Below the pieces are notes generated by a model. It was not told the DNA's origin and made no database searches. It saw only the letters and a list, made by a program, of their open reading frames with translations. 64,000 nt of DNA from Reyranella soli (lineage in GTDB: Bacteria > Pseudomonadota > Alphaproteobacteria > Reyranellales > Reyranellaceae). The position numbers were made by a program, and so were the translations under genes. The stretch covers positions 1-64,000 of the forward strand of contig NZ_BKAJ01000066.1 in assembly GCF_007992495.1 (NCBI RefSeq). The letters are read 5' to 3'. The first letter of the stretch is position 1, and each line of letters starts with the position of its first letter. This document shows positions 55,650-64,000 of the stretch, one piece after another.

Positions 55650-57221
55650 ATGAGCGTAAGTGGATTTGGGCGCCGGACGGCCATGGTGGGCGGCGCGGCT
55701 CTGGCGACGGCGTCGCTGGTCAGGCCGCGCGAGGCGCGGGCGGCGAAGGCGATGACGGTGGTGCTGGAATCGGAGGTCACGATCCTCGATCCGCACGTCA
55801 TCACCGCCACCATCACCCGGACCTTCGGCCTGCATGTCTTCGACATGCTGTTCGCCATGAACGAGAAGGGCGAGATCAAGCCGCAGATGGTCGAAGGCTA
55901 CGACAGCAGCCCCGACAAGCTCACCTGGACTTTCACATTGCGCGACGGTCTCAAGTGGCACGACGGCAGTCCGGTCACGGCCGAGGATTGCGTCGCCTCG
56001 CTCAAGCGCTGGTCGTTGCGTGATCCGCTGGGCAAGATGCTGATGGCCGGCACCGATCAGCTCACGGCGACCGACGCCAAGACTTTCAAGCTGGTGCTGA
56101 AGCAGGCGTTTCCATTGCTGCTCGAGGTCCTGGGCAAGCCCAATGCGCCGCTGCCGGTGATGATGCCGGCCAGGCTTGCCGCGACGCCGGCCGACCAGCG
56201 CATCGGTGACCCGGTCGGCTCGGGCCCGTTCCGCTTCCTCAAGGACCAGTGGCGGCCGGGCAATGCCATGGTGCTGGAGCGCAATCCCGCCTATGTGCCG
56301 CGCAAGGAGGCGCCGGACTTCCTGGCTGGGGCTAAGAACGTGAAGATCGACCAGCTCACGCTGCGCGTCATGCCGGACCAGTCGACCGGCGCCAACGCCC
56401 TGATGCTGGGCGAGATCGACTACATGCAATACCTGCCGTTCGACATGCTGCCGATCCTGGAGAAGGACAAGAGCGTCAAGCTGATGGGCCTGGGCGGCAT
56501 CCACCAATTCCAGGGCAATTTCCGCCTGAACCATGCCTTCCCGCCGTTCGACAATCCGAAGGTGCGTCAGGTGATGTGGAAGCTGGTCGATCAGGATGCG
56601 ACGCTGACGGCGATCGGCGTGCCCGACCAGTTCCGCGCCAAGTCGTGCCCATCGTTCTGGATGTGCGGCACGCCGCTTTCCACCGATGCCGGCTCGAGCG
56701 TCGCCAAGGTCGATCTGGCGGCGGCCAAGGCCGAGCTCAAGGCGTCGGGCTACAACGGCGAGCCGGTGATCATCCTCGAGGTCGCGGGCTCGATCAGCCA
56801 GACCGCCTCGCGCGTGCTGGTGCAGAACATGAAAGATGTCGGCTTCGTCGTGGAGCAGCAGCCACGCGACTGGCCGACGGTGCTGGCGCGGCGCGCCAAG
56901 AAGGACGGCTGGTCGATGTTCCCCGTCTACTCGAACGGCACCGACATGTACTCGCCGCTGACGCACTTCTATGTCGCGGCGACCTGCAACGATTTCCCCG
57001 GCTGGTCGTGCGACAACCGCGTGCCCGAGCTGCTGAAGGCCTTTACGCGCGCCGCCACGCTGGAGGAGCGCAAGAAGATCGCGGCCGACATCCAGGTGGT
57101 CGCCTACGAGATGGTGCCGTCCCTGATGTGGGGGCAGTTCACCATTCCGGCGGGCTATCGCAGCGACCTCAAGGGGCTCATCCAGTCGTCCTACCCCATG
57201 TTCTGGGAGGTCGACCGCTGA
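55650..57221 (+). CDS. ABC transporter solute-binding protein, family 5 (peptide/nickel type)
   Basis: 523 residues. N-terminus has a Tat-like signal (GRRTAMVGGAAL, cleavage near AREARA, residue 32). Family-5 features: ETILDPH-like VTILDPHVITATI, PQMVEGYDSSPDKLTWTFTL, LRDGLKWHDGSPVTAEDCV (family signature region, about 95-113) and GDPVGSGPFRF. Binds a peptide, opine or similar solute; no permease or ATPase genes lie next to it, so it is an orphan here. The ATG at 55650 was chosen for the signal peptide and GGGGG ribosome site. Confidence 0.9.
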   Translation: MSVSGFGRRTAMVGGAALATASLVRPREARAAKAMTVVLESEVTILDPHVITATITRTFGLHVFDMLFAMNEKGEIKPQMVEGYDSSPDKLTWTFTLRDGLKWHDGSPVTAEDCVASLKRWSLRDPLGKMLMAGTDQLTATDAKTFKLVLKQAFPLLLEVLGKPNAPLPVMMPARLAATPADQRIGDPVGSGPFRFLKDQWRPGNAMVLERNPAYVPRKEAPDFLAGAKNVKIDQLTLRVMPDQSTGANALMLGEIDYMQYLPFDMLPILEKDKSVKLMGLGGIHQFQGNFRLNHAFPPFDNPKVRQVMWKLVDQDATLTAIGVPDQFRAKSCPSFWMCGTPLSTDAGSSVAKVDLAAAKAELKASGYNGEPVIILEVAGSISQTASRVLVQNMKDVGFVVEQQPRDWPTVLARRAKKDGWSMFPVYSNGTDMYSPLTHFYVAATCNDFPGWSCDNRVPELLKAFTRAATLEERKKIAADIQVVAYEMVPSLMWGQFTIPAGYRSDLKGLIQSSYPMFWEVDR

Positions 57222-57229
57222 GCCCCACA

Positions 57230-57254
57230 GGAACTCGCGATGCTCTCGACCGTT
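57230..57254 (+). promoter_or_regulatory. EcfG-type promoter for the GNAT gene
   Basis: Perfect GGAAC (57230-57234), 16 nt, CGTT (57251-57254), 22 bp before the ATG at 57277 and just after the stop of the binding-protein gene. Confidence 0.7.
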
Positions 57255-57276
57255 GTCACCGCGTGAGGGCGAAGCG

Positions 57277-57540
57277 ATGACGGTACGCCACAACGCAGCG
57301 GCGCACCGCTATGAGATGGACACCGACAGCGGCCTTGCCATCGCGGTTTATCGCGAGCAGGGCGACCGGATGATCTTCACCCATACCGAAGTGCCGGCGG
57401 CCGACGAAGGCAAGGGCTTCGCGTCTCGCCTGGTCGGCGCGGCCCTGGCCGATGCGCACAAGCGCGGCTTCAAGATCGTGCCGGCCTGCAGCTTCGTCGT
57501 CGCCTACGTGCGAAGGCATCCCGAATACGACGATCGTTAA
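57277..57540 (+). CDS. small GNAT-family acetyltransferase-like protein (YjdJ type)
   Basis: 87 residues, compact GNAT fold of the GCN5-related 'N-acetyltransferase YjdJ' type: YREQGDRMIFTHTEVPAADE, GKGFASRLVGAALADAHKRG (acetyl-CoA pyrophosphate-binding loop, about 47-66) and IVPACSFVVAYVRRHPEY. Substrate unknown. Its own EcfG-type promoter overlaps the end of the previous transcript, separating it from that gene's control. Confidence 0.85.
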   Translation: MTVRHNAAAHRYEMDTDSGLAIAVYREQGDRMIFTHTEVPAADEGKGFASRLVGAALADAHKRGFKIVPACSFVVAYVRRHPEYDDR

Positions 57541-57568
57541 GGGAGCGCGGGCCAGAGACCCGCGCTCC
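57541..57568. repeat. dispersed palindrome family R1, copy c
   Basis: GGGAGCGCGGGCC-AGA-GACCCGCGCTCC, one mismatch from copy b, lying exactly between the convergent GNAT and DUF2177 stop codons, the same position type as copy b. Confidence 0.8.
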
Positions 57569-57569
57569 G

Positions 57570-57962
57570 TCAAGACGTGGCAAGCATTGCAAGGAATGCT
57601 GCCACGCACGCGGCCGCGCTCACCGCAGCACCCCAGGCGAGATCGACCAGGCTCACCGCCATAGGCCAGCCGCGCAGCGTGGCGAGATTGGTGAGGTCGT
57701 AGGCAGCGTAGACGACGAAGCCGAACAGCGCTCCGTAAAGCGCTGCTGCAAGCCATGACGTCGCCAGCGCCACCGGAAAAACGACAATGCCGACGGCGTG
57801 GATGAGGTAGAAAAGAATCGCCACGGACCAGTTCGGCTGGTCGAGCAGAAGCTGGCCGAGCCCGGCCTTGTAGAAATCGCGGCTGACAAGGCCCAGCCAC
57901 AGTGCGTCGAGCACGGCCAGGGTGCCCAGCGCGGCGACGTAGCCGATGAACCATGTCTTCAT
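57570..57962 (-). CDS. DUF2177 family membrane protein
   Basis: 130 residues, four membrane helices; WFIGYVAALGTLAVLDALWL opening, SRDFYKAGLGQLL, and VYAAYDLTNLATLRGWP are DUF2177 features. Function unknown. It follows the 44-residue gene by 22 bp and so probably shares that gene's EcfG-type promoter. Confidence 0.87.
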   Translation of the reverse strand: MKTWFIGYVAALGTLAVLDALWLGLVSRDFYKAGLGQLLLDQPNWSVAILFYLIHAVGIVVFPVALATSWLAAALYGALFGFVVYAAYDLTNLATLRGWPMAVSLVDLAWGAAVSAAACVAAFLAMLATS

Positions 57963-57984
57963 CGGCTACGTCTAGCGGGCAGGT

Positions 57985-58119
57985 CTATCTCGGGAAGAGG
58001 AATAGCCACGCCAGCGCCAGCGCCGCGACGGCGCCAACCGACGAGAGCACAAGGATGGTTAAAATGCGGCCGCTGACGACGCCGCTGCGCGCCTCAACGG
58101 GCGTGAGTTCGCGTTCCAT
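57985..58119 (-). CDS. 44-residue single-pass membrane protein
   Basis: [20 protein letters not shown] followed by a membrane helix [20 protein letters not shown] and a short LFPR end. TGGAG precedes the ATG at 58119 and an EcfG-type promoter lies upstream on the same strand. The opening resembles small membrane proteins seen in other alphaproteobacteria. Function unknown. Confidence 0.65.
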   Translation of the reverse strand: MERELTPVEARSGVVSGRILTILVLSSVGAVAALALAWLFLFPR

Positions 58120-58152
58120 GGGGGCTCCATTGGCGTTGTTCAGGACCTAGAG

Positions 58153-58177
58153 AACGCCTCCCCAAGGACCGGGTTGC
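58153..58177 (-). promoter_or_regulatory. EcfG-type promoter candidate, leftward
   Basis: On the minus strand GCAAC (58173-58177), 16 nt, CGTT (58153-58156), 34 bp before the ATG of the 44-residue gene. Its -35 is 12 bp from the -35 of the divergent promoter at 58190. Confidence 0.55.
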
Positions 58178-58189
58178 CGCCGCCGGACC

Positions 58190-58215
58190 GGAACTCCGGC
58201 AGTCGGCGGGGCGTT
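58190..58215 (+). promoter_or_regulatory. EcfG-type promoter for the DUF1328 gene
   Basis: Perfect GGAAC (58190-58194), 17 nt, CGTT (58212-58215), 39 bp before the ATG at 58255. Divergent with the promoter at 58153. Confidence 0.75.
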
Positions 58216-58254
58216 AAATGGTCCGAGATCGAACGATCGCAAGGAGACTTAACG

Positions 58255-58422
58255 ATGTTGTACTGGGCGCTGATGTTCCTCGTGATCGCGCTGCTGGCCG
58301 GCTTGTTCGGCTTCGGTGGGATCGCCTCGACCGCGACCGGCATGGCGCAGATCCTGTTCGTCATCGCGCTGGTGCTGTTCGTGGTCAGCCTGTTCGCCGG
58401 CTTCCTGCGGCGCAACTCCTAG
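58255..58422 (+). CDS. DUF1328 family membrane protein (YtjA type)
   Basis: 55 residues, two membrane helices: [20 protein letters not shown] and [19 protein letters not shown], with [12 protein letters not shown] between, matching DUF1328. Function unknown; members are often stress-induced. AAGGAG precedes the ATG. Its stop overlaps the stop of the convergent gene in a CTAG. Confidence 0.88.
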   Translation: MLYWALMFLVIALLAGLFGFGGIASTATGMAQILFVIALVLFVVSLFAGFLRRNS

Positions 58423-59342
58423 AGTGGAGTCTTCGTCGCCTCGAAGTGGGCACGCAACCGGTCGCGCGCCGCATAACCGGCGGCGCGGTCCCAGCAATTC
58501 ACGATGGCGACGCGAAAGCCGCCGGGCGGCATGGCGTGCCGTGCGGGCGGCAGTTCTTCATGGAAGGTGATCTGCACACTTGACACGCCGGGGGCAGTCG
58601 CGATAGCGCGCTGCAAGTCGGCCGGGGGATGGCGGTAGCGAAATCCGTGCGGCACGAACAGCACGACGCTATATCCGGTGCGTCGCGTCGAATCGTCGAA
58701 CCGCCATTCACGCGAGGCGTAGAGCCGGATGATCGATTCGACCCAGCCAGGCCCGTAGAGATCGGGCCATTGATCGGCGAAGCGCAGATGCACCTCGATG
58801 ATGCGGCCGCCGATGGTCTCGAGGTTGATCAGCCCCGTATAGCCCTTGAGATGCCGGCGGCACCAGGCGCCGCACCACTCTTCGACGGCGAGTGACTGCA
58901 CTGCATGCACTTCCCAGTAATCGAAAGTGCCAGCACCACTGGCAACGCCGGTCGCATGGCGCCACCACTGCGGCTCGCCGTCGACCAGCGCCACGTCGCT
59001 GCTGACGTGATCGCCCTCCAGCAGGGTCGTCCAGAAATGACCTGGCTGGTAGGCGCTGGCGTAGTCATCGGCCGAGAAGAGGGCGCGGCTGCCCACGCCC
59101 ATGCCCTTCAAGTTGTAGATGGGCTTGGAAAAAACCGGGTAATTCTGCGGAGCAACACCATGCGGCGCTGCTGACAATCCCTGACTGAGCGCCACGGCAA
59201 GCTTGTCGTAGACCCAGCGATGCGCCGGATTCCACAGCCAGCCATCGCTGTCCTCAGTCGGAATGAAAACGTCGGCCGGGCACGGCACACTCTCAAAATA
59301 TTGAGTACGCCATGGATCGATCTCGCAAATCGGCACTTGCAT
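58419..59342 (-). CDS. ATP-grasp-like protein divergent from egtBD
   Basis: About 307 residues. No named family is recognised, but features of an ATP-grasp fold are visible: [20 protein letters not shown] with a candidate nucleotide-binding lysine (about 68-87), [20 protein letters not shown] with the E-x-H-x-R pattern of the metal site (about 171-190), and WESIIRLY-like C-terminal helices. It also has several cysteines and tryptophans near a WCGAWCRRH segment. The start is uncertain: ATG at 59342 was taken, upstream ATGs at 59402 or 59444 would overlap the egtB promoter. 91 bp separate it from egtB. Confidence 0.65.
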   Translation of the reverse strand: MQVPICEIDPWRTQYFESVPCPADVFIPTEDSDGWLWNPAHRWVYDKLAVALSQGLSAAPHGVAPQNYPVFSKPIYNLKGMGVGSRALFSADDYASAYQPGHFWTTLLEGDHVSSDVALVDGEPQWWRHATGVASGAGTFDYWEVHAVQSLAVEEWCGAWCRRHLKGYTGLINLETIGGRIIEVHLRFADQWPDLYGPGWVESIIRLYASREWRFDDSTRRTGYSVVLFVPHGFRYRHPPADLQRAIATAPGVSSVQITFHEELPPARHAMPPGGFRVAIVNCWDRAAGYAARDRLRAHFEATKTPL

Positions 59343-59387
59343 ACCTACGTTCGACGATGTCCACAGTGAGTGTACGACCACGGCATT

Positions 59388-59412
59388 GCAACCGGCTATC
59401 ATCGCCGGCGTT
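59388..59412 (+). promoter_or_regulatory. EcfG-type promoter candidate for egtBD
   Basis: GCAAC (59388-59392), 16 nt, CGTT (59409-59412), 21 bp before the egtB GTG start. Confidence 0.55.
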
Positions 59413-59433
59413 TGCCGACAGGGCGGAGGTGCC

Positions 59434-60627
59434 GTGTCCAACATGATAACGCGTGGCGTGCGGACCCACGGTGCCTCGCTCGGCAAGCGGTTCCTGTATG
59501 TCCGCACCTGCACCGAACAACTCGCTGAACCCTTGTCGGCCGAGGACCAGACGGTCCAGTCGATGCCCGACGCCAGCCCGACCAAGTGGCACCTGGCGCA
59601 CACTACCTGGTTCTTCGAGACCTTCGTGCTGCGGCCGCATGTGGGCGGTTACCGCACCTTCGATCCTGCCTACGAATATCTCTTCAACTCCTACTATGAA
59701 GCCGTCGGGCCGCGCCATCCGCGGCCGCAGCGCGGCATGCTCACCCGGCCAAGTCTGGCCGAGGTCATGTCCTATCGCCGGCATGTGTCCGACGCGATGG
59801 CGGCACTGCTCGACAGCGGCAACCAGGACATTGACGCCATCGTCGAGCTCGGCCTGCATCACGAGCAGCAGCATCAGGAACTGATCCTGATGGATGCCAA
59901 GCATCTGCTGTCGCTCAATCCGCTGAAGCCTGCCTATCGTGCGCCGACGTCATCGCATGGTGCTGCGACACCGCTGGCCTGGCGCGACTTCGAAGGCGGA
60001 CTGGTCGAGATCGGCCACGACAGCGAGGGTTTCGCCTTCGACAATGAAGGGCCGCGTCACCGCGTGTGGCTGGAGCCGTACGCATTGGCGTCGCGGCCGA
60101 CCAATTGCGGCGAGTACCTTGCCTTCATCGAGGACGGCGGCTACCAGCGGCCGGAGTTCTGGCTGTCGGCGGGCTGGGATTGCGTCAACCAGCGCGGCTG
60201 GACGGCTCCCCTGTACTGGGAGAAGGACGACGCGGAGTGGCGCGTCTTCACCTTGTCGGGCCTGCAGTCGCTCGACCCGGCAGCACCGGTCTGTCACGTC
60301 AGCGGCTTCGAGGCCGCCGCTTTCGCCAAGTGGGCGGGCAAGCGCCTGCCGCGCGAGGCGGAGTGGGAGGCGGGCGCCTCGGCGCTCGAGGACACGGGCA
60401 TCGTCTGGGAATGGACCGCCAGCCCCTACGTTGCCTATCCCGGCTATCGCGAGCCGGCCGGCGCGATCGGCGAGTACAACGGCAAGTTCATGGCCAACCA
60501 GATGGTGCTGCGCGGCGGCTGCTCGGCCACGCCCGCCGGCCATGTGCGCCCGACCTATCGCAACTTCTTCCCACCTGACGCCCGATGGATGTTCGGCGGC
60601 ATTCGCCTCGCGGAGGATCTCAGATGA
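59434..60627 (+). CDS. egtB: ergothioneine biosynthesis sulfoxide synthase EgtB
   Basis: 397 residues: N-terminal DinB-like domain with iron-ligand histidines in [16 protein letters not shown] (about 45-60) and [14 protein letters not shown] (about 137-150), and a C-terminal FGE-sulfatase domain ([44 protein letters not shown]). It joins cysteine or gamma-glutamylcysteine to hercynine with oxygen. Start set at the GTG at 59434 because GGAGG lies 5 nt upstream; ATG at 59443 is the alternative. Its stop overlaps egtD. Confidence 0.93.
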   Translation: MSNMITRGVRTHGASLGKRFLYVRTCTEQLAEPLSAEDQTVQSMPDASPTKWHLAHTTWFFETFVLRPHVGGYRTFDPAYEYLFNSYYEAVGPRHPRPQRGMLTRPSLAEVMSYRRHVSDAMAALLDSGNQDIDAIVELGLHHEQQHQELILMDAKHLLSLNPLKPAYRAPTSSHGAATPLAWRDFEGGLVEIGHDSEGFAFDNEGPRHRVWLEPYALASRPTNCGEYLAFIEDGGYQRPEFWLSAGWDCVNQRGWTAPLYWEKDDAEWRVFTLSGLQSLDPAAPVCHVSGFEAAAFAKWAGKRLPREAEWEAGASALEDTGIVWEWTASPYVAYPGYREPAGAIGEYNGKFMANQMVLRGGCSATPAGHVRPTYRNFFPPDARWMFGGIRLAEDLR

Positions 60628-61592
60628 ACGGCTCGCCCTTGCTTCTCGATCGCGCCCAGCTGGATGACCGCAGCGAATTCAGGGACGCCGTCCTGGCTGG
60701 CCTGGACAGCACGCCGCGCGCCATTCCGGCCAAGTTCCTCTACGACGCGCGCGGCTCGGCGCTGTTCGATGCGATCTGCGAGTTGCCTGAGTACTACCTG
60801 ACTCGCACCGAGATCGAGATCCTGCGCCGCTTCGAGGCCGACATCGCCGCGATGGCCGGTCCTGGCTGCGCGTTGGTCGAGTACGGCAGCGGTTCGAGCG
60901 TGAAGTCGCGGCTCTTGATCGAGGCCATGCGCGATCTGGTGGCCTACGTGCCGATCGACATCTCGCGCCAGCATCTCGACGCCACGGCGAACGGGTTGCG
61001 CCGCGACTACCCGCACCTGAAGGTCGAACCGGTGTGCGCCGACTACATGACGCTCGCACGGCTGCCGGCCGATGTGAGCGCAGCGCGTCGGCGCATCGGT
61101 TTCTTCCCTGGCTCCACGATCGGCAATCTCCTGCCGGTCGAAGCCACGGCGTTCCTGTGTCGCGCCCGCGGCCTGCTGGGCGAGGGCGGTGCGTTGGTGC
61201 TCGGCGTCGATCTCAAGAAGGATCCGCGGCGCCTGCACGATGCCTACAACGATGCGGCCGGCGTCACGGCGCAGTTCACGCTGAACCTGTTGCGGCGCAT
61301 GAATCGCGAGCTCGAGGCCAACTTCGATCTGTCGGCCTTCGCCCACGAGGCCTTCTACAATCCCGTCGAGGGCCGCATAGAGATCTACTTCCGCTGCCTC
61401 AGGCCGCAGACCGTCACCGTTGCGGGACGGAGTTTCACCTTCGCCGAAGGCGAGCGGGTCCATACAGAATATTCCTACAAGTTCGACGATGCCGGCATCG
61501 CCACGCTGGCGCGTAGCGCAGGCTTCACCATCGCCCGGACCTGGACCGATCCGGCGCGCCTGTTCGCTGTCGTCTATCTCGTAAGCCCCTGA
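60624..61592 (+). CDS. egtD: L-histidine N-alpha-methyltransferase EgtD
   Basis: 322 residues: [28 protein letters not shown], the SAM-binding [18 protein letters not shown] (about 89-106), [13 protein letters not shown] and [12 protein letters not shown]. Makes hercynine from histidine, the first step of ergothioneine synthesis. ATGA overlap with egtB. No egtA (glutamate-cysteine ligase), egtC or egtE gene is next to it. Confidence 0.95.
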   Translation: MNGSPLLLDRAQLDDRSEFRDAVLAGLDSTPRAIPAKFLYDARGSALFDAICELPEYYLTRTEIEILRRFEADIAAMAGPGCALVEYGSGSSVKSRLLIEAMRDLVAYVPIDISRQHLDATANGLRRDYPHLKVEPVCADYMTLARLPADVSAARRRIGFFPGSTIGNLLPVEATAFLCRARGLLGEGGALVLGVDLKKDPRRLHDAYNDAAGVTAQFTLNLLRRMNRELEANFDLSAFAHEAFYNPVEGRIEIYFRCLRPQTVTVAGRSFTFAEGERVHTEYSYKFDDAGIATLARSAGFTIARTWTDPARLFAVVYLVSP

Positions 61593-61612
61593 TCATGACC
61601 CCAGAAGCAGGC

Positions 61613-61644
61613 AGCCCGCCTCCGAGTTTCCTCGAAGGCGGGCT
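61613..61644 (+). terminator. hairpin after egtD
   Basis: AGCCCGCCTCCGAG, loop TTTC, CTCGAAGGCGGGCT: 13 of 14 pairs. No T-tract follows. It lies 20 bp after egtD and probably ends that transcript. Confidence 0.55.
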
Positions 61645-61772
61645 ATAGGTTGGGCGGGGAGAGTGGCATCGCTGAGCGGGGGCAGGGCGATACCGGTACC
61701 CAACCAATGCGTTTTCAACGACGACTGGGCCGGAAAAGTTGCAGCGCTTTCCGGAAAAAACTTATCCCAAAG

Positions 61773-62018
61773 CTAAGTATTTGATTCGACGGATTCTTGC
61801 GCCCGAAGCTTGGCCGTCAGTTCACGGTGCAAGGCATCGTCGCGAACCTTGGGCAGCATCCGGCGCAGCATTTCCGCGTGCGGCCGGCCGGCGCGCTCGG
61901 CCGCTTCCAGTTCCTTCAGGAAGGCCGTGATCTCGGCCCGGCTGGCGAAACCCATGTAGGCATCGTCGGCTTCATTGGCGCTGCAGGCAGGTGACGCGAA
62001 CTCCTTGGGATCGCTCAT
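61773..62018 (-). CDS. small conserved protein, unknown function
   Basis: 81 residues, soluble. CSANEADDAYMGFASRAEIT and FLKELEAAERAGRP are conserved-looking segments (a family I recall as DUF6306, not certain). Lies 9 bp after the amidohydrolase gene, so it is probably co-transcribed with it. Confidence 0.7.
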   Translation of the reverse strand: MSDPKEFASPACSANEADDAYMGFASRAEITAFLKELEAAERAGRPHAEMLRRMLPKVRDDALHRELTAKLRAQESVESNT

Positions 62019-62027
62019 TGGTGACCC

Positions 62028-63155
62028 TCAGGCCGGATGCCACCAGCGGCCCGCCAGCACCACGCCGGCCGAAAGCAGCCGCTTGGTTCCCACCATGCGC
62101 TCGCCGATCGAATCGGCATAGTCGAAGGAGCCGCTCACCTCTTCGATCACCGTCGCCTCGCCGACGCCGCCAACCTTCAACGTTCCAAGGTCGGAACGGT
62201 TGATGGCGGCTGCGGCGTTGCCGGTCGACAGCTTGATCACCGTCGGCAGGTCGACGCCCAGGCACAGGAACTTCGACATCGTCGTCAAAAGATCGAACGC
62301 CGGACCTTCGATGGAAATGACGTGGACATCCGACGAGATCACGTCGGGCAGGAAGCCCGCCGCCAACATGCCGCGCGTGGTGCCAAAGCCGAACGAGCCG
62401 CCGCCGTGGCCGATGTCGAAAATCACGCCGCGTGCGCGGGCCGCCAGGATCTCCTCACGCACATTGCCGTCGGCACGCACCGGCGCATTGGGGAAGGGGC
62501 GGAAGCAATGGGTGAGGATGTCGCCGGGCCGCAGCCGGTCGACGACCTCGCGGCGCGCCGGCGGCGGGTTGTCGAGATGGGCCATCACCGGCAGGTCGAG
62601 CTCCTCGGCGACCTCGAGGGCGATGTCGAGCGGCTTGACGCCCGAATCGCCGCTGGCCGAACGGCCGACGCGCACCTTGATGCCCAGCACCAAGTCCTTG
62701 TGCTCGCGCGCCACGCGCACGGCTTCGCGCGGATCGATCAGGCGCATGTCGGAATTCTCGCCGACCATCACGGTCTTGGAGAAGGCGAAGATGCCGGGGA
62801 AGGCGATGTTGAGATAGGGCAGGATGCGCACCGGCGAGGGCTCGATCACGTGCTTGCGAAAGCCGTGGAAGTTGCCGGGGCCGGCACTGCCCGCATCGAT
62901 GAAGGTCGTGACGCCGCCCGTGCGCGCGACCAGCTCGGCCTCGACGCCGAGCGATGTGCCGCCCCAGTAGACGTGGGTGTGTAGGTCGATCAGGCCGGGC
63001 GAGACGATCTTGCCCGCGACGTTGCGGACGTCCTTGCCCGCGAGGTTGTCGCCGATCGCCGCGACCTTGCCGTTTGCGAAGGCGATGTCGGTCACCTTGT
63101 CGAGGCCCTGCGAGGGATCGACCACGCGGCCGCCTTTCAACACCAGATCGTTCAT
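62028..63155 (-). CDS. amidohydrolase/deacetylase family metallohydrolase
   Basis: 375 residues of the amidohydrolase superfamily. VSPGLIDLHTHVYWGGTSLG carries the first H-x-H metal motif (about 52-71); GIKVRVG supplies the candidate carbamylated lysine near residue 160; MAHLDNPP, HCFRPFPN and SSDVH give the remaining histidines and aspartate. Close relatives are annotated as deacetylase or dihydroorotase-like; substrate not assignable. ATG at 63155 follows AAAGGAAAG. Confidence 0.87.
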   Translation of the reverse strand: MNDLVLKGGRVVDPSQGLDKVTDIAFANGKVAAIGDNLAGKDVRNVAGKIVSPGLIDLHTHVYWGGTSLGVEAELVARTGGVTTFIDAGSAGPGNFHGFRKHVIEPSPVRILPYLNIAFPGIFAFSKTVMVGENSDMRLIDPREAVRVAREHKDLVLGIKVRVGRSASGDSGVKPLDIALEVAEELDLPVMAHLDNPPPARREVVDRLRPGDILTHCFRPFPNAPVRADGNVREEILAARARGVIFDIGHGGGSFGFGTTRGMLAAGFLPDVISSDVHVISIEGPAFDLLTTMSKFLCLGVDLPTVIKLSTGNAAAAINRSDLGTLKVGGVGEATVIEEVSGSFDYADSIGERMVGTKRLLSAGVVLAGRWWHPA

Positions 63156-63182
63156 GGCTTTCCTTTGCCGCTTCACTCACCA

Positions 63183-63286
63183 CCTCACCCTGAGGAGGGC
63201 GCGTGGCGCCCGTCTCGAAGGGTGGCAACAACAAGACTGGGGCCCACCCTTCGAGACGCGGCCTGCGGCCGCTCCTCAGGGTGAGG
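63183..63286. repeat. dispersed palindrome family R4, copy b
   Basis: Starts CCTCACCCTGAGGAG, ends CTCCTCAGGGTGAGG, inner arms CGTCTCGAAGGGTGG and CCACCCTTCGAGACG (perfect). More regular than copy a at 41647. Lies between two leftward genes. Confidence 0.88.
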
Positions 63287-63307
63287 TTGTTTGCTTGTCC
63301 CGCTGCT

Positions 63308-64000
63308 TTATCGCATCCGTCCCATGGCCTTCGCCAGCGCGCCGGCGCGGGGCAGGGATACGCTTTCGAGGCCGAGCCAGTCGGCCATCAACCGCAGCTC
63401 TTCGCGCAGCGGTCCTGCGACTTGGGCCGCGTTCTCGCCCTCCTCGAGATGGGCGGTGTGGACCAGCAGCTTCGAATTGGCCCGGTCGGCCTTGAGGTCG
63501 ACGCGTGCCACCAGCCGCTCGCCCAGCAGGAAAGGCAGCACGTAATAGCCATGCGTGCGCTTGGCGACCGGCGTGTAGATGCCGATGCGGTAGAAGAAAT
63601 TCCAGATGCGATGGGTGCGGTCGCGCTCCCAGATCAGCGGATCGAAGGGCGCCAGAAGGGCGCGCGCCTCGACCTTGCGCGGCTGGCGGGCGGCGGGATG
63701 GAGGTAAGCCGGCCGGTTCCAGCCCTCGACCTCGACGGCTAAAAGATCGCCCGCCTCGACCAACTCGGCGAGCCGGGCCTTGGTGTCGGCGACACCGAGG
63801 CGAAAGTAGTCGCGCAGGTCGAATTCGGTGGCGACGCCCAACGCCGCGGCAGAGCGGCGCAGGAGCTCGCGCTGCGCCTCCTCGGCCGATGGAGTCGGCA
63901 AGGCCAGCACCGCGGCCGGCAGCACGCGCTCGGTGAGGTCGTAGACCCGCTCGAAGGTGCCGCGCCGCGTCGCGGTGGTGACCAGGCCGGCAAAGAACAG
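63308..64000 (-). CDS. YcaQ-like winged-helix DNA glycosylase (5' part outside window)
   Basis: At least 230 residues of the C-terminal part are in the window, the start lies beyond the right edge. DPLIWERDRTHRIWNFFYRI, YTPVAKRTHGYYVLPFLLGE and RVDLKADR are signatures of the HTH_42/YcaQ family, which unhooks interstrand DNA crosslinks or repairs alkylated bases. The visible N-terminal part (RRGTFERVYDLTERVLP) fits the family's winged-helix region. No partner gene is seen. Confidence 0.85.
   Translation of the reverse strand: MFFAGLVTTATRRGTFERVYDLTERVLPAAVLALPTPSAEEAQRELLRRSAAALGVATEFDLRDYFRLGVADTKARLAELVEAGDLLAVEVEGWNRPAYLHPAARQPRKVEARALLAPFDPLIWERDRTHRIWNFFYRIGIYTPVAKRTHGYYVLPFLLGERLVARVDLKADRANSKLLVHTAHLEEGENAAQVAGPLREELRLMADWLGLESVSLPRAGALAKAMGRMR

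Overview
The window looks like chromosomal DNA of a high-GC alphaproteobacterium, possibly Reyranella-like. The reasons are a PhyR/NepR/EcfG general stress module, a GapR-type DUF2312 protein, DUF1244, Bug-type solute-binding proteins, and intergenic palindromes of the CCTCACCCTGAGGAG kind known from Rhizobiales genomes. The genus is a guess. No rRNA, tRNA, CRISPR array, transposase or phage gene was seen.

Layout. 0.4-7.7 kb (minus strand): a tetronate/glycerate catabolic run (glycerate 2-kinase, GFA-family protein, OtnK, OtnC, OtnI, LtnD, pyruvate kinase) that would carry C4 sugar acids and glycerate to pyruvate. 8.5-14.3 kb (minus): an iron-uptake signalling set (ECF sigma, FecR, STN-type TonB receptor, PepSY membrane protein) with a Fur-like box before the sigma gene and matching ECF-type promoter motifs before fecR and the receptor. 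14.4-20.8 kb: a CzcCBA-type metal efflux operon. 21.2-23.4 kb: nitrile hydratase alpha/beta plus an unknown protein. 23.4-29.2 kb: cobalamin riboswitch, btuB, a nitrilase-fold hydrolase and btuFCD. 30.0-32.1 kb: a second, duplicated cobalamin riboswitch, now upstream of a fatty acyl-AMP ligase gene. 32-43 kb: housekeeping and mixed genes (DUF1244, GapR, beta-propeller, Bug protein, ClpX-type zinc-finger/HTH protein, DUF429, monomeric isocitrate dehydrogenase, LOG protein, LysM protein, psd, pssA) and a frameshifted CDP-alcohol phosphatidyltransferase. 43.3-44.6 kb: the remnant of a Tad pilus locus (Flp pilin, prepilin peptidase, broken cpaB).

46-60 kb is a general stress response island: NepR, two EcfG-like sigma factors, PhyR, a HisKA_2-type kinase with a substituted N-box, a CHASE3 hybrid kinase, two CsbD proteins, several tiny membrane proteins, a GNAT protein, DUF2177, DUF1328 and the ergothioneine genes egtB-egtD. 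I read nine G(G/C)AAC-N16/17-CGTT promoter candidates here, each correctly placed and oriented before one of these genes. This suggests that much of the island is the sigma factors' own local regulon.

Intergenic spaces are rich in dispersed palindromes. Five families are listed; four occur two or three times in the window and one was seen once.
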